Assembly (NCBI GenBank): GCA_911728455.2
Contig: CAJVRT020000004.1
Span: forward strand, 90,371-154,370
DNA from: Marthasterias glacialis
Taxonomy: Eukaryota; Echinodermata; Asteroidea; Forcipulatida; Asteriidae
DNA: 64,000 nt
Direction of reading: 5' to 3'
Shown here: positions 10,601 through 25,100 of the stretch, piece after piece
Position numbering within the stretch: position 1 is the stretch's first letter
Layout of the letters: every line of letters begins with the position of its first letter
Made by a program: the position numbers and the translations under genes
Notes under the pieces: generated by a model
What the model was told of the DNA's origin: nothing
The model's database searches: none
What the model saw: only the letters and a program-made list of their open reading frames with translations

Positions 10601-11949
10601 AGAGCAAAAACGACTTTGAAATTTTGGTCCAAAATTGAAAATCTCTCAAGCGGGGGTAACGGTGACTTTTTCGGTTTTTTGGCCCAAAAAGAAGGGCCCT
10701 AAAATCGTGGATATTTTCCAAACTAAGGCAGATCCGGACCTGCAAAGTGTAGGGCTGGGGTCGGGGGAGGTTCCCTCTTGAGTTGGTAGAGCAAAAACGA
10801 CTTTGAAATTTTAGTCCAAAATTGAAAATCTCTCAAGTGGGGGGTAACGGTGACTTTTTCGGTTTTTTGGCCCAAAAAGAAGGGCCCTAAAATCGTGGAT
10901 AGTTTCCAAACTAAGGCAGATCCGGACCTGCAAAGTGTAGGGCTGGGGTCGGGGGAGGTTCCCTCTTGAGTTGGTAGAGCAAAAACGACTTTGAAATTTT
11001 GGTCCAAAATTGAAAATCTCTGAAGGGGGGGTAACGGTGACTTTTTTGGTTTTTTGGCCCAAAAAGAAGGGCCCTAAAATCGTGGATATTTTCCAAACTA
11101 AGGCAGATCCGGACCTGCAAAATGTAGGGCTGGGGTCGGGGGAGGTTCCCTCTTGAGTTGGTAGAGCAAAAACGACTTTGAAATTTTGGTCCAAAATTGA
11201 AAATCTCTCAAGGGGGGGTAACGGTGACTTTTTCGGTTTTTTGGCCCAAAAAGAAGGGCCCTAAAATCGTGGATATTTTCCAAACTAAGGCAGATCCGGA
11301 CCTGCAAAGTGTAGGGCTGGGGTCGGGGGAGGTTCCTTCTTGAGTTGAAAGAGCAAAAACGACTTTGAAATTTTGGTCCAAAATTGAAAATCTCTCAAGT
11401 GGGGGGTAACGGTGACTTTTTCGGTTTTTTGGCCCAAAAAGAAGGGCCCTAAAATCGTGGATAGTTTCCAAACTAAGGCAGATCCGGACCTGCAAAGTGT
11501 AGGGCTGGGGTCGGGGGAGGTTCCCTCTTGAGTTGGTAGAGCAAAAACGACTTTGAAATTTTGGTCCAAAATTGAAAATCTCTCAAGGGGGGGGGGGGGG
11601 GGGGGTAACGGTGACTTTTTCGGTTTTTTGGCCCAAAAAGAAGGGCCCTAAAATCGTGGATATTTTCCAAACTAAGGCAGATCCGGACCTGCAAAGTGTA
11701 GGGCTGGGGTCGGGGGAGGTTCCCTCTTGAGTTGGTAGAGCAAAAACGACTTTGAAATTTTGGTCCAAAATTGAAAATCTCTCAACGGGGGGTAACGGTG
11801 ACTTTTTCGGTTTTTTGGCCCAAAAAAGAAGGGTCCTAAAATCGTGGATAGTTTCCAAACTAAGGCAGATCCGGACCTGCAAAGTGTAGGGCTGGGGTCG
11901 GGGGAGGTTCCCTCTTGAGTTGGTAGAGCAAAAACGACTTTGAAATTTT

Positions 11950-14190
11950 GGTCCAAAATTGAAAATCTCTCAAGTGGGGGGTAACGGTGACTTTTTCGTT
12001 TTTTTGGCCCAAAAAGAAGGGCCCTAAAATCGTGGATAGTTTCCAAACTAAGGCAGATCCGGACCTGCAAAGTGTAGGGCTGGGGTCGGGGGAGGTTCCC
12101 TCTTGAGTTGGTAGAGCAAAAACGACTTTGAAATTTTGGTCCAAAATTGAAAATCTCTCAAGGGGGGGGGGGGGGGGGTGTAACGGTGACTTTTTTGGTT
12201 TTTTGGCCCAAAAAGAAGGGCCCTAAAATCGTGGATATTTTCCAAACTAAGGCAGATCCGGACCTGCAAAGTGTAGGGCTGGGGTCGGGGGAGGTTCCCT
12301 CTTGAGTTGGTAGAGCAAAAAGGACTTTGAAATTTTGGTCCAAAATTGAAAATCTCTCAAGGGGGGGTAACGGTGACTTTTTCGGTTTTTTGGCCCAAAA
12401 AAGAAGGGTCCTAAAATCGTGGATAGTTTCCAAACTAAGGCAGATAAGGACCTGCAAAGTGTAGGGCTGGGGTCGGGGGAGGTTCCTTCTTGAGTTGGTA
12501 GAGCAAAAACGACTTTGAAATTTTGGTCCAAAATTGTAAATCTCTCAAGGGGGGGGGGGGGGGTAACGGTGACTTTTTTGGTTTTTTGGCCCCAAAAGAA
12601 GGGCTCTAAAATCGTGGATATTTTCCAAACTAAGGCAGATCCGGACCTGCAAAGTGTAGGGCTGGGGTCGGGGGAGGTTCCCTCTTGAGTTGGTAGAGCA
12701 AAAACGACTTTGAAATTTTGGTCCAAAATTGAAAATCTCTGAAGGGGGGGTAACGGTGACTTTTTTGGTTTTTTGGCCCAAAAAGAAGGGCCCTAAAATC
12801 GTGGATATTTTCCAAACTAAGGCAGATCCGGACCTGCAAAGTGTAGGGCTGGGGTCGGGGGAGGTTCCCTCTTGAGTTGGTAGAGCAAAAACGACTTTGA
12901 AATTTTGGTCCAAAATTGAAAATCTCTCAAGGGGGGGGGGGGGTAACGGTGACTTTTTCGGTTTTTTGGCCCAAAAAGAAGGGCCCTAAAATCGTGGATA
13001 TTTTCCAAACTAAGGCAGATCCGGACCTGCAAAGTGTAGGGCTGGGGTCGGGGGAGGTTCCCTCTTGAGTTGGTAGAGCAAAAACGACTTTGAAATTTTG
13101 GTCCAAAATTGAAAATCTCTCAAGGGGGGGGTAACGGTGACTTTTTCGGTTTTTTGGCCCAAAAAGAAAGGCCCTAAAATCCTGGATATTTTCCAAACTA
13201 AGGCAGATCCGGACCTGCAAAGTGTAGGGCTGGGGTCGGGGGAGGTTCCTTCTTGAGTTGGTAGAGCAAAAACGACTTTGAAATTTTGGTCCAAAATTGA
13301 AAATCTCTCAAGTGGGGGGTAACGGTGACTTTTTCGTTTTTTTGGCCCAAAAAGAAGGGCCCTAAAATCGTGGATAGTTTCCAAACTAAGGCAGATCCGG
13401 ACCTGCAAAGTGTAGGGCTGGGGTCGGGGGAGGTTCCCTCTTGAGTTGGTAGAGCAAAAACGACTTTGAAATTTTGGTCCAAAATTGAAAATCTCTCAAG
13501 GGGGGGGGGGGGGGGGGGGTGTAACGGTGACTTTTTTGGTTTTTTGGCCCAAAAAGAAGGGCCCTTAAATCGTGGATATTTTCCAAACTAAGGCAGATCC
13601 GGACCTGCAAAGTGTAGGGCTGGGGTCGGGGGAGGTTCCCTCTTGAGTTGGTAGAGCAAAAAGGACTTTGAAATTTTGGTCCAAAATTGAAAATCTCTCA
13701 AGGGGGGGTAACGGTGACTTTTTCGGTTTTTTGGCCCAAAAAAGAAGGGTCCTAAAATCGTGGATAGTTTCCAAACTAAGGCAGATAAGGACCTGCAAAG
13801 TGTAGGGCTGGGGTCGGGGGAGGTTCCTTCTTGAGTTGGTAGAGCAAAAACGACTTTGAAATTTTGGTCCAAAATTGTAAATCTCTCAAGGGGGGGGGGG
13901 GGGGGGGGGTAACGGTGACTTTTTTGGTTTTTTGGCCCCAAAAGAAGGGCTCTAAAATCGTGGATATTTTCCAAACTAAGGCAGATCCGGACCTGCAAAG
14001 TGTAGGGCTGGGGTCGGGGGAGGTTCCCTCTTGAGTTGGTAGAGCAAAAACGACTTTGAAATTTTGGTCCAAAATTGAAAATCTCTGAAGGGGGGGTAAC
14101 GGTGACTTTTTTGGTTTTTTGGCCCAAAAAGAAGGGCCCTAAAATCGTGGATATTTTCCAAACTAAGGCAGATCCGGACCTGCAAAGTGT
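11950..14190 (+). repeat. Seven-monomer tandem duplication (~1.34 kb)
   Basis: A series of uncommon variants occurs in the same order twice, at an offset of 1,338-1,346 bp: AAGTGGGGGG, TTCGTTTTTTTGG, a long G-tract ending in TG before TAACGG, AAAAGGACTTTG, GATAAGGACC, ATTGTAAATC, GGCCCCAAAAG with GGGCTCT, and CTCTGAAGG. The first copy spans about 11,950-12,840 and the second about 13,290-14,190. The offset grows rightward because G-tracts differ. Parts of the same series recur near 16.2 and 18.7 kb. Confidence 0.85.
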
Positions 14191-17100
14191 AGGGCTGGGG
14201 TCGGGGGAGGTTCCCTCTTGAGTTGGTAGAGCAAAAACGACTTTGAAATTTTGGTGCAAAATTGAAAATCTCTCAAGGGGGGGTAACGGTGACTTTTTCG
14301 GTTTTTTGGCCCAAAAAGAAGGGCCCTAAAATTGTGGATATTTTCCAAACTAAGGCAGATCCGGACCTGCAAAGTGTAGGGCTGGGGTCGGGGGAGGTTC
14401 CTTCTTGAGTTGGTAGAGCAAAAACGACTTTGAAATTTTGGTCCAAAATTGTAAATCTCTCAAGGGGGGGGGGTAACGGTGACTTTTTCGGTTTTTTGGC
14501 CCAAAAAGAAGGGCCCTAAAATCGTGGATATTTTCCAAACTAAGGCAGATCCGGACCTGCAAAGTGTAGGGCTGGGGTCGGGGGAGGTTCCTTCTTGAGT
14601 TGGTAGAGCAAAAACGACTTTGAAATTTTGGTCCAAATTTGAAAATCTCTCAAGGGGGGGTAACGGTGACTTTTTCGGTTTTTTGGCCCAAAAAGAAGGG
14701 CCCTAAAATCGTGGATATTTTCCAAACTAAGGCAGATCCGGACCTGCAAAATGTAGGGCTGGGGTCGGGGTGGTTCCCTCTTGAGTTGGTAGAGCAAAAA
14801 CGACTTTGAAATTTTGGTCCAAAATTGAAAATCTCTCAAGGGGGGGTAACGGTGACTTTTTCGGTTTTTTGGCCCAAAAAGAAGGGCCCTAAAATCGTGG
14901 ATATTTTCCAAACTAAGGCAGATCCGGACCTGCAAAGTGTAGGGCTGGGGTCGGGGGAGGTTCCTTCTTGAGTTGGTAGAGCAAAAACGACTTTGAAATT
15001 TTGGTCCAAAATTGAAAATCTCTCAAGGGGGGGGTAACGGTGACTTTTTCGGTTTTTTGGCCCAAAAAGAAGGGCCCTAAAATCGTGGATAGTTTCCAAA
15101 CTAAGGCAGATCCGGACCTGCAAAGTGTAGGGCTGGGGTCGGGGGAGGTTCCCTCTTGAGTTGGTAGAGCAAAAACGACTTTGAAATTTTGGTCCAAAAT
15201 TGAAAATCTCTCAAGGGGGGGGGGGGGGTAACGGTGACTTTTTCGGTTTTTTGGCCCAAAAAGAAGGGCCCTAAAATCATGGATATTTTCCAAACTAAGG
15301 CAGATCCGGACCTGCAAAGTGTAGGGCTGGGGTCGGGGGAGGTTCCCTCTTGAGTTGGTAGAGCAAAAACGACTTTGAAATTTTGGTCCAAAATTGAAAA
15401 TCTCTCAAGGGGGGGGTAACGGTGACTTTTTCGGTTTTTTGGCCCAAAAAGAAGGGCCCTAAAATCCTGGATATTTTCCAAACTAAGGCAGATCCGGACC
15501 TGCAAAGTGTAGGGCTGGGGTCGGGGGAGGTTCCTTCTTGAGTTGGTAGAGCAAAAACGACTTTGAAATTTTGGTCCAAAATTGAAAATCTCTCAAGTGG
15601 GGGGTAACGGTGACTTTTTCGGTTTTTTGGCCCAAAAAGAAGGGCCCTAAAATCGTGGATAGTTTCCAAACTAAGGCAGATCCGGACCTGCAAAGTGTAG
15701 GGCTGGGGTCGGGGGAGGTTCCCTCTTGAGTTGGTAGAGCAAAAACGACTTTGAAATTTTGGTCCAAAATTGAAAATCTCTCAAGGGGGGGGGGGGTAAC
15801 GGTGACTTTTTTGGTTTTTTGGCCCAAAAAGAAGGGCCCTAAAATCGTGGATATTTTCCAAACTAAGGCAGATCCGGACCTGCAAAGTGTAGGGCTGGGG
15901 TCGGGGGAGGTTCCCTCTTGAGTTGGTAGAGCAAAAACGACTTTGAAATTTTGGTCCAAAATTGAAAATCTCTCAAGGGGGGGTAACGGTGACTTTTTCG
16001 GTTTTTTGGCCCAAAAAAGAAGGGTCCTAAAATCGTGGATAGTTTCCAAACTAAGGCAGATCCGGACCTGCAAAGTGTAGGGCTGGGGTCGGGGGAGGTT
16101 CCTTCTTGAGTTGGTAGAGCAAAAACGACTTTGAAATTTTGGTCCAAAATTGTAAATCTCTCAAGGGGGGGGGGGTAACGGTGACTTTTTTGGTTTTTTG
16201 GCCCCAAAAGAAGGGCTCTAAAATCGTGGATATTTTCCAAACTAAGGCAGATCCGGACCTGCAAAGTGTAGGGCTGGGGTCGGGGGAGGTTCCCTCTTGA
16301 GTTGGTAGAGCAAAAACGACTTTGAAATTTTGGTCCAAAATTGAAAATCTCTGAAGGGGGGGTAACGGTGACTTTTTTGGTTTTTTGGCCCAAAAAGAAG
16401 GGCCCTAAAATCGTGGATATTTTCCAAACTAAGGCAGATCCGGACCTGCAAAGTGTAGGGCTGGGGTCGGGGGAGGTTCCCTCTTGAGTTGGTAGAGCAA
16501 AAACGACTTTGAAATTTTGGTGCAAAATTGAAAATCTCTCAAGGGGGGGTAACGGTGACTTTTTCGGTTTTTTGGCCCAAAAAGAAGGGCCCTAAAATTG
16601 TGGATATTTTCCAAACTAAGGCAGATCCGGACCTGCAAAGTGTAGGGCTGGGGTCGGGGGAGGTGCCTTCTTGAGTTGGTAGAGCAAAAACGACTTTGAA
16701 ATTTTGGTCCAAAATTGTAAATCTCTCAAGGGGGGGGGGGGTAACGGTGACTTTTTCGGTTTTTTGGCCCAAAAAGAAGGGCCCTAAAATCGTGGATATT
16801 TTCCAAACTAAGGCAGATCCGGACCTGCAAAGTGTAGGGCTGGGGTCGGGGGAGGTTCCTTCTTGAGTTGGTAGAGCAAAAACGACTTTGAAATTTTGGT
16901 CCAAAATTGAAAATCTCTGAAGGGGGGGTAACGGTGACTTTTTCGGTTTTTTGGCCCAAAAAGAAGGGCCCTAAAATCGTGGATATTTTCCAAACTAAGG
17001 CAGATCCGGACCTGCAAAATGTAGGGCTGGGGTCGGGGGAGGTTCCCTCTTGAGTTGGTAGAGCAAAAACGACTTTGAAATTTTGGTCCAAAATTGAAAA

Positions 17101-20100
17101 TCTCTCAAGGGGGGGTAACGGTGACTTTTTCGGTTTTTTGGCCCAAAAAGAAGGGCCCTAAAATCGTGGATATTTTCCAAACTAAGGCAGATCCGGACCT
17201 GCAAAGTGTAGGGCTGGGGTCGGGGGAGGTTCCTTCTTGAGTTGGTAGAGCAAAAACGACTTTGAAATTTTGGTCCAAAATTGAAAATCTCTCAAGGGGG
17301 GGGTAACGGTGACTTTTTCGGTTTTTTGGCCCAAAAAGAAGGGCCCTAAAATCGTGGATATTTTCCAAACTAAGGCAGATCCGGACCTGCAAAGTGTAGG
17401 GCTGGGGTCGGGGGAGGTTCCTTCTTGAGTTGGTAGAGCAAAAACGACTTTGAAATTTTGGTCCAAATTTGAAAATCTCTCAAGGGGGGGTAACGGTGAC
17501 TTTTTCGGTTTTTTGGCCCAAAAAGAAGGGCCCTAAAATCGTGGATATTTTCCAAACTAAGGCAGATCCGGACCTGCAAAGTGTAGGGCTGGGGTCGGGG
17601 GAGGTTCCCTCTTGAGTTGGTAGAGCAAAAACGACTTTGAAATTTTGGTCCAAAATTGAAAATCTCTCAAGGGGGGGTAACGGTGACTTTTTCGGTTTTT
17701 TGGCCCAAAAAAGAAGGGTCCTAAAATCGTGGATAGTTTCCAAACTAAGGCAGATCCGGACCTGCAAAGTGTAGGGCTGGGGTCGGGGGAGGGTCCCTCT
17801 TGAGTTGGTAGAGCAAAAACGACTTTGAAATTTTGGTCCAAAATTGAAAATCTCTCAAGGGGGGGGTAACGGTGACTTTTTCGGTTTTTTGGCCCAAAAA
17901 GAAGGGCCCTAAATTCCTGGATATTTTCCAAACTAAGGCAGATCCGGACCTGCAAAGTGTAGGGCTGGGGTCGGGGGAGGTTCCTTCTTGAGTTGGTAGA
18001 GCAAAAACGACTTTGAAATTTTGGTCCAAAATTGAAAATCTCTCAAGTGGGGGGTAACGGTGACTTTTTCGGTTTTTTGGCCCAAAAAGAAGGGCCCTAA
18101 AATCGTGGATAGTTTCCAAACTAAGGCAGATCCGGACCTGCAAAGTGTAGGGCTGGGGTCGGGGGAGGTTCCCTCTTGAGTTGGTAGAGCAAAAACGACT
18201 TTGAAATTTTGGTCCAAAATTGAAAATCTCTCAAGGGGGGGGGGGGGTAACGGTGACTTTTTTGGTTTTTTGGCCCAAAAAGAAGGGCCCTAAAATCGTG
18301 GATATTTTCCAAACTAAGGCAGATCCGGACCTGCAAAGTGTAGGGCTGGGGTCGGGGGAGGTTCCCTCTTGAGTTGGTAGAGCAAAAACGACTTTGAAAT
18401 TTTGGTCCAAAATTGAAAATCTCTCAAGGGGGGGTAACGGTGACTTTTTCGGTTTTTTGGCCCAAAAAAGAAGGGTCCTAAAATCGTGGATAGTTTCCAA
18501 ACTAAGGCAGATCCGGACCTGCAAAGTGTAGGGCTGGGGTCGGGGGAGGTTCCTTCTTGAGTTGGTAGAGCAAAAACGACTTTGAAATTTTGGTCCAAAA
18601 TTGAAAATCTCTCAAGGGGGGGGGGGGGGTAACGGTGACTTTTTTGGTTTTTTGGCCCCAAAAGAAGGGCTCTAAAATCGTGGATATTTTCCAAACTAAG
18701 GCAGATCCGGACCTGCAAAGTGTAGGGCTGGGGTCGGGGGAGGTTCCCTCTTGAGTTGGTAGAGCAAAAACGACTTTGAAATTTTGGTCCAAAATTGAAA
18801 ATCTCTGAAGGGGGGGTAACGGTGACTTTTTTGGTTTTTTGGCCCAAAAAGAAGGGCCCTAAAATCGTGGATATTTTCCAAACTAAGGCAGATCCGGACC
18901 TGCAAAGTGTAGGGCTGGGGGCGGGGGAGGGTCCCTCTTGAGTTGGTAGAGCAAAAACGACTTTGAAATTTTGGTGCAAAATTGAAAATCTCTCAAGGGG
19001 GGGTAACGGTGACTTTTTCGGTTTTTTGGCCCAAAAAGAAGGGCCCTAAAATTGTGGATATTTTCCAAACTAAGGCAGATCCGGACCTGCAAAGTGTAGG
19101 GCTGGGGTCGGGGGAGGTTCCTTCTTGAGTTGGTAGAGCAAAAACGACTTTGAAATTTTGGTCCAAAATTGTAAATCTCTCAAGGGGGGGGGGGGGTAAC
19201 GGTGACTTTTTCGGTTTTTTGGCCCAAAAAGAAGGGCCCTAAAATCGTGGATATTTTCCAAACTAAGGCAGATCCGGACCTGCAAAGTGTAGGGCTGGGG
19301 TCGGGGGAGGTTCCTTCTTGAGTTGGTAGAGCAAAAACGACTTTGAAATTTTGGTCCAAAATTGAAAATCTCTCAAGGGGGGGGGGGGGGGTAACGGTGA
19401 CTTTTTCGGTTTTTTGGCCCAAAAAGAAGGGCCCTAAAATCGTGGATATTTTCCAAACTAAGGCAGATCCGGACCTGCAAAGTGTAGGGCTGGGGTCGGG
19501 GGAGGTTCCCTCTTGAGTTGGTAGAGCAAAAACGACTTTGAAATTTTGGTCCAAAATTGAAAATCTCTCAAGGGGGGGTAACGGTGACTTTTTCGGTTTT
19601 TTGGCCCAAAAAAGAAGGGTCCTAAATTCGTGGATAGTTTCCAAACTAAGGCAGATCCGGACCTGCAAAGTGTAGGGCTGGGGTCGGGGGAGGTTCCTTC
19701 TTGAGTTGGTAGAGCAAAAACGACTTTGAAATTTTGGTCCAAAATTGTAAATCTCTCAAGGGGGGGGGGGGGTAACGGTGACTTTTTTGGTTTTTTGGCT
19801 CCAAAAGAAGGGCCCTAAAATCGTGGATATTTTCCAAACTAAGGCAGATCCGGACCTGCAAAGTGTAGGGCTGGGGTCGGGGGAGGTTCCCTCTTGAGTT
19901 GGTAGAGCAAAAACGACTTTGAAATTTTGGTCCAAAATTGAAAATCTCTGAAGGGGGGGTAACGGTGACTTTTTTGGTTTTTTGGCCCAAAAAGAAGGGC
20001 CCTAAAATCGTGGATATTTTCCAAACTAAGGCAGATCCGGACCTGCAAAGTGTAGGGCTGGGGTCGGGGGAGGTTCCCTCTTGAGTTGGTAGAGCAAAAA

Positions 20101-21673
20101 CGACTTTGAAATTTTGGTGCAAAATTGAAAATCTCTCAAGGGGGGGTAACGGTGACTTTTTCGGTTTTTTGGCCCAAAAAGAAGGGCCCTAAAATTGTGG
20201 ATATTTTCCAAACTAAGGCAGATCCGGACCTGCAAAGTGTAGGGCTGGGGTCGGGGGAGGTTCCCTCTTGAGTTGGTAGAGCAAAAACGACTTTGAAATT
20301 TTGGTCCAAAATTGTAAATCTCTCAAGGGGGGGGGGGGGGTAACGGTGACTTTTTCGGTTTTTTGGCCCAAAAAGAAGGGCCCTAAAATCGTGGATATTT
20401 TCCAAACTAAGGCAGATCCGGACCTGCAAAGTGTAGGGCTGGGGTCGGGGGAGGTTCCTTCTTGAGTTGGTAGAGCAAAAACGACTTTGAAATTTTGGTC
20501 CAAATTGAAAATCTCTCAAGGGGGGGTAACGGTGACTTTTTCGGTTTTTTGGCCCAAAAAGAAAGGCCCTAAAATCGTGGATATTTTCCAAACTAAGGCA
20601 GATCCGGACCTGCAAAGTGTAGGGCTGGGGTCGGGGGAGGTTCCCTCTTGAGTTGGTAGAGCAAAAACGACTTTGAAATTTTGGTCCAAAATTGAAAATC
20701 TCTCAAGGGGGGGGGGGGGTAACGGTGACTTTTTCGGTTTTTTGGCCCAAAAAGAAGGGCCCTAAAATCGTGGATATTTTCCAAACTAAGGCAGATCCGG
20801 ACCTGCAAAGTGTAGGGCTGGGGTCGGGGGAGGTTCCCTCTTGAGTTGGTAGAGCAAAAACGACTTTGAAATTTTGGTCCAAAATTGAAAATCTCTCAAG
20901 GGGGGGTAACGGTGACTTTTTCGGTTTTTTGGCCCAAAAAGAAGGGCCCTAAAATCGTGGATATTTTCCAAACTAAGGCAGATCCGGACCTGCAAAGTGT
21001 AGGGCTGGGGTCGGGGGAGGTTCCTTCTTGAGTTGGTAGAGCAAAAACGACTTTGAAATTTTGGTCCAAAATTGTAAATCTCTCAAGGGGGGGGGGGGGG
21101 GTAACGGTGACTTTTTCGGTTTTTTGGCCCAAAAAGAAGGGCCCTAAAATCGTGGATATTTTCCAAACTAAGGCAGATCCGGACCTGCAAAGTGTAGGGC
21201 TGGGGTCGGGGGAGGTTCCTTCTTGAGTTGGTAGAGCAAAAACGACTTTGAAATTTTGGTCCAAAATTGAAAATCTCTCAAGGGGGGGTAACGGTGACTT
21301 TTTCGGTTTTTTGGCCCAAAAAGAAGGGCCCTAAAATCGTGGATATTTTCCAAACTAAGGCAGATCCGGACCTGCAAAGTGTAGGGCTGGGGTCGGGGGA
21401 GGTTCCCTCTTGAGTTGGTAGAGCAAAAACGACTTTGATATTTTGGTCCAAAATTGAAAATCTCTCAAGCGGGGGGAACGGTGAGTTTTTCGGTTTTTTT
21501 GCCCAAAAAGAAGGGCCCTAAAATCGTGGATATTTTCCAAACTAAGGCAGATCCGGACCTGCAAAGTGTAGGGCTGGGGTCGGGGGAGGTTCCCTCTTGA
21601 GTTGGTAGAGCAAAAACGACTTTGAAATTTTGGTCCAAAATTGAAAATCTCTCAAGGGGGGGTAACGGTGACT

Positions 21674-23584
21674 TTTTTGGTTTTTTGGCCCAAAAAGAAG
21701 GGCCCTAAAATCGTGGATATTTTCCAAACTAAGGCAGATCCGGACCTGCAAAGTGTAGGGCTGGGGTCGGGGGAGGTTCCCTCTTGAGTTGGTAGAGCAA
21801 AAACGACTTTGAAATTTTGGTGCAAAATTGAAAATCTCTCAAGGGGGGGTAACGGTGACTTTTTCGGTTTTTTGGCCCAAAAAGAAGGGCCCTAAAATTG
21901 TGGATATTTTCCAAACTAAGGCAGATCCGGACCTGCAAAGTGTAGGGCTGGGGTCGGGGGAGGTTCCTTCTTGAGTTGGTAGAGCAAAAACGACTTTGAA
22001 ATTTTGGTCCAAAATTGTAAATCTCTCAAGGGGGGGGGGGGGGGGGGGTAACGGTGACTTTTTCGGTTTTTTGGCCCAAAAAGAAGGGCCCTAAAATCGT
22101 GGATATTTTCCAAACTAAGGCAGATCCGGACCTGCAAAGTGTAGGGCTGGGGTCGGGGGAGGTTCCTTCTTGAGTTGGTAGAGCAAAAACGACTTTGAAA
22201 TTTTGGTCCAAAATTGAAAATCTCTCAAGGGGGGGTAACGGTGACTTTTTCGGTTTTTTGGCCCAAAAAGAAGGGCCCTAAAATCCTGGATATTTTCCAA
22301 ACTAAGGCAGATCCGGACCTGCAAAGTGTAGGGCTGGGGTCGGGGGAGGTTCCCTCTTGAGTTGGTAGAGCAAAAACGACTTTGATATTTTGGTCCAAAA
22401 TTGAAAATCTCTCAAGGGGGGGGGGGGGGGGGGTAACGGTGGCTTTTTCGGTTTTTTGGCCCAAAAAGAAGGGCCCTAAAATCGTGGATATTTTCCAAAC
22501 TAAGGCAGATCCGGACCTGCAAAGTGTAGGGCTGGGGTCGGGGGAGGTTCCCTCTTGAGTTGGTAGAGCAAAAACGACTTTGAAATTTTGGTCCAAAATT
22601 AAAAATCTCTCAAGGGGGGGTAACGGTGACTTTTTTGGTTTTTTGGCCCAAAAAGAAGGGCCCTAAAATCGTGGATATTTTCCAAACTAAGGCAGATCCG
22701 GACCTGCAAAGTGTAGGGCTGGGGTCGGGGGAGGTTCCCTCTTGAGTTGGTAGAGCAAAAACGACTTTGAAATTTTGGTGCAAAATTGAAAATCTCTCAA
22801 GGGGGGGTAACGGTGACTTTTTCGGTTTTTTGGCCCAAAAAGAAGGGCCCTAAAATTGTGGATATTTTCCAAACTAAGGCAGATCCGGACCTGCAAAGTG
22901 TAGGGCTGGGGTCGGGGGAGGTTCCTTCTTGAGTTGGTAGAGCAAAAACGACTTTGAAATTTTGGTCCAAAATTGTAAATCTCTCAAGGGGGGGGGGGGG
23001 GGGGGGTAACGGTGACTTTTTCGGTTTTTTGGCCCAAAAAGAAGGGCCCTAAAATCGTGGATATTTTCCAAACTAAGGCAGATCCGGACCTGCAAAGTGT
23101 AGGGCTGGGGTCGGGGGAGGTTCCTTCTTGAGTTGGTAGAGCAAAAACGACTTTGAAATTTTGGTCCAAATTGAAAATCTCTCAAGGGGGGGTAACGGTG
23201 ACTTTTTCGGTTTTTTGGCCCAAAAAGAAAGGCCCTAAAATCGTGGATATTTTCCAAACTAAGGCAGATCCGGACCTGCAAAGTGTAGGGCTGGGGTCGG
23301 GGGAGGTTCCCTCTTGAGTTGGTAGAGCAAAAACGACTTTGAAATTTTGGTCCAAAATTAAAAATCTCTCAAGGGGGGGGGGGGGGGTAACGGTGACTTT
23401 TTCGGTTTTTTGCCCAAAAAGAAGGGCCCTAAAATCGTGGATATTTTCCAAACTAAGGCAGATCCGGACCTGCAAAGTGTAGGGCTGGGGTCGGGGGAGG
23501 TTCCCTCTTGAGTTGGTGGAGCAAAAACGACTTTGAAATTTTGGTCCAAAATTGAAAATCTCTCAAGGGGGGGTAACGGTGACT
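21674..23584 (+). repeat. Two tandem five-monomer blocks (~955 bp each)
   Basis: The blocks at 21,674-22,631 and 22,632-23,584 both start with the monomer just upstream of a C-type site and share the order: GGTGCAAAA, ATTGTGG, CCTTCTTGAG with ATTGTAAATC, and a 19-G tract. They differ further in, where the first has ATCCTGG and GATATTTT and the second has TCCAAATTG and GAAAGGCCC. A third start of the same block follows at 23,585. Confidence 0.75.
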
Positions 23585-25100
23585 TTTTTGGTTTTTTGGC
23601 CCAAAAAGAAGGGCCCTAAAATCGTGGATATTTTCCGAACTAAGGCAGATCCGGACCTGCAAAGTGTAGGGCTGGGGTCGGGGGAGGTTCCCTCTTGAGT
23701 TGGTAGAGCAAAAACGACTTTGAAATTTTGGTGCAAAATTGAAAATCTCTCAAGGGGGGGTAACGGTGACTTTTTCGGTTTTTTGGCCCAAAAAGAAGGG
23801 CCCTAAAATTGTGGATATTTTCCAAACTAAGGCAGATCCGGACCTGCAAAGTGTAGGGCTGGGGTCGGGGGAGGTTCCTTCTTGAGTTGGTAGAGCAAAA
23901 ACGACTTTGAAATTTTGGTCCAAAATTGTAAATCTCTCAAGGGGGGGGGGGGGGGGTAACGGTGACTTTTTCGGTTTTTTGGCCCCAAAAGAAGGGCCCT
24001 AAAATCGTGGATATTTTCCAAACTAAGGCAGATCCGGACCTGCAAAGTGTAGGGCTGGGGTCGGGGGAGGTTCCTTCTTGAGTTGGTAGAGCAAAAACGA
24101 CTTTGAAATTTTGGTCCAAATTGAAAATCTCTCAAGGGGGGTAACGGTGACTTTTTCGGTTTTTTGGCCCAAAAAGAAAGGCCCTAAAATCGTGGATATT
24201 TTCCAAACTAAGGCAGATCCGGACCTGCAAAGTGTAGGGCTGGGGTCGGGGGAGGTTCCCTCTTGAGTTGGTAGAGCAAAAACGACTTTGAAATTTTGGT
24301 CCAAAATTGAAAATCTCTCAAGGGGGGGGTAACGGTGACTTTTTCGGTTTTTTGGCCCAAAAAGAAGGGCCCTAAAATCGTGGATATTTTCCAAACTAAG
24401 GCAGATCCGGACCTGCAAAGTGTAGGGCTGGGGTCGGGGGAGGTTCCCTCTTGAGTTGGTAGAGCAAAAACGACTTTGAAATTTTGGTCCAAAATTGAAA
24501 ATCTCTCAAGGGGGGGTAACGGTGACTTTTTCGGTTTTTTGGCCCAAAAAGAAGGGCCCTAAAATCGTGGATATTTTCCAAACTAAGGCAGATCCGGACC
24601 TGCAAAGTGTAGGGCTGGGGTGGGGGGAGGTTCCTTCTTGAGTTGGTAGAGCAAAAACGACTTTGAAATTTTGGTCCAAAATTGTAAATCTCTCAAGGGG
24701 GGGGGTAACGGTGACTTTTTCGGTTTTTTGGCCCAAAAAGAAGGGCCCTAAAATCGTGGATATTTTCCAAACTAAGGCAGATCCGGACCTGCAAAGTGTA
24801 GGGCTGGGGTCGGGGGAGGTTCCCTCTTGAGTTGGTAGAGCAAAAACGACTTTGAAATTTTGGTCCAAAATTGAAAATCTCTCAAGGGGGGGTAACGGTG
24901 ACTTTTTCGGTTTTTTGGCCCAAAAAGAAGGGCCCTAAAATCGTGGATATTTTCCAAACTAAGGCAGATCCGGACCTGCAAAGTGTAGGGCTGGGGTCGG
25001 GGGAGGTTCCCTCTTGAGTTGGTAGAGCAAAAACGACTTTGATATTTTGGTCCAAAATTGAAAATCTCTCAATGGGGGGGGGGGGGGGGGAACGGGGACT

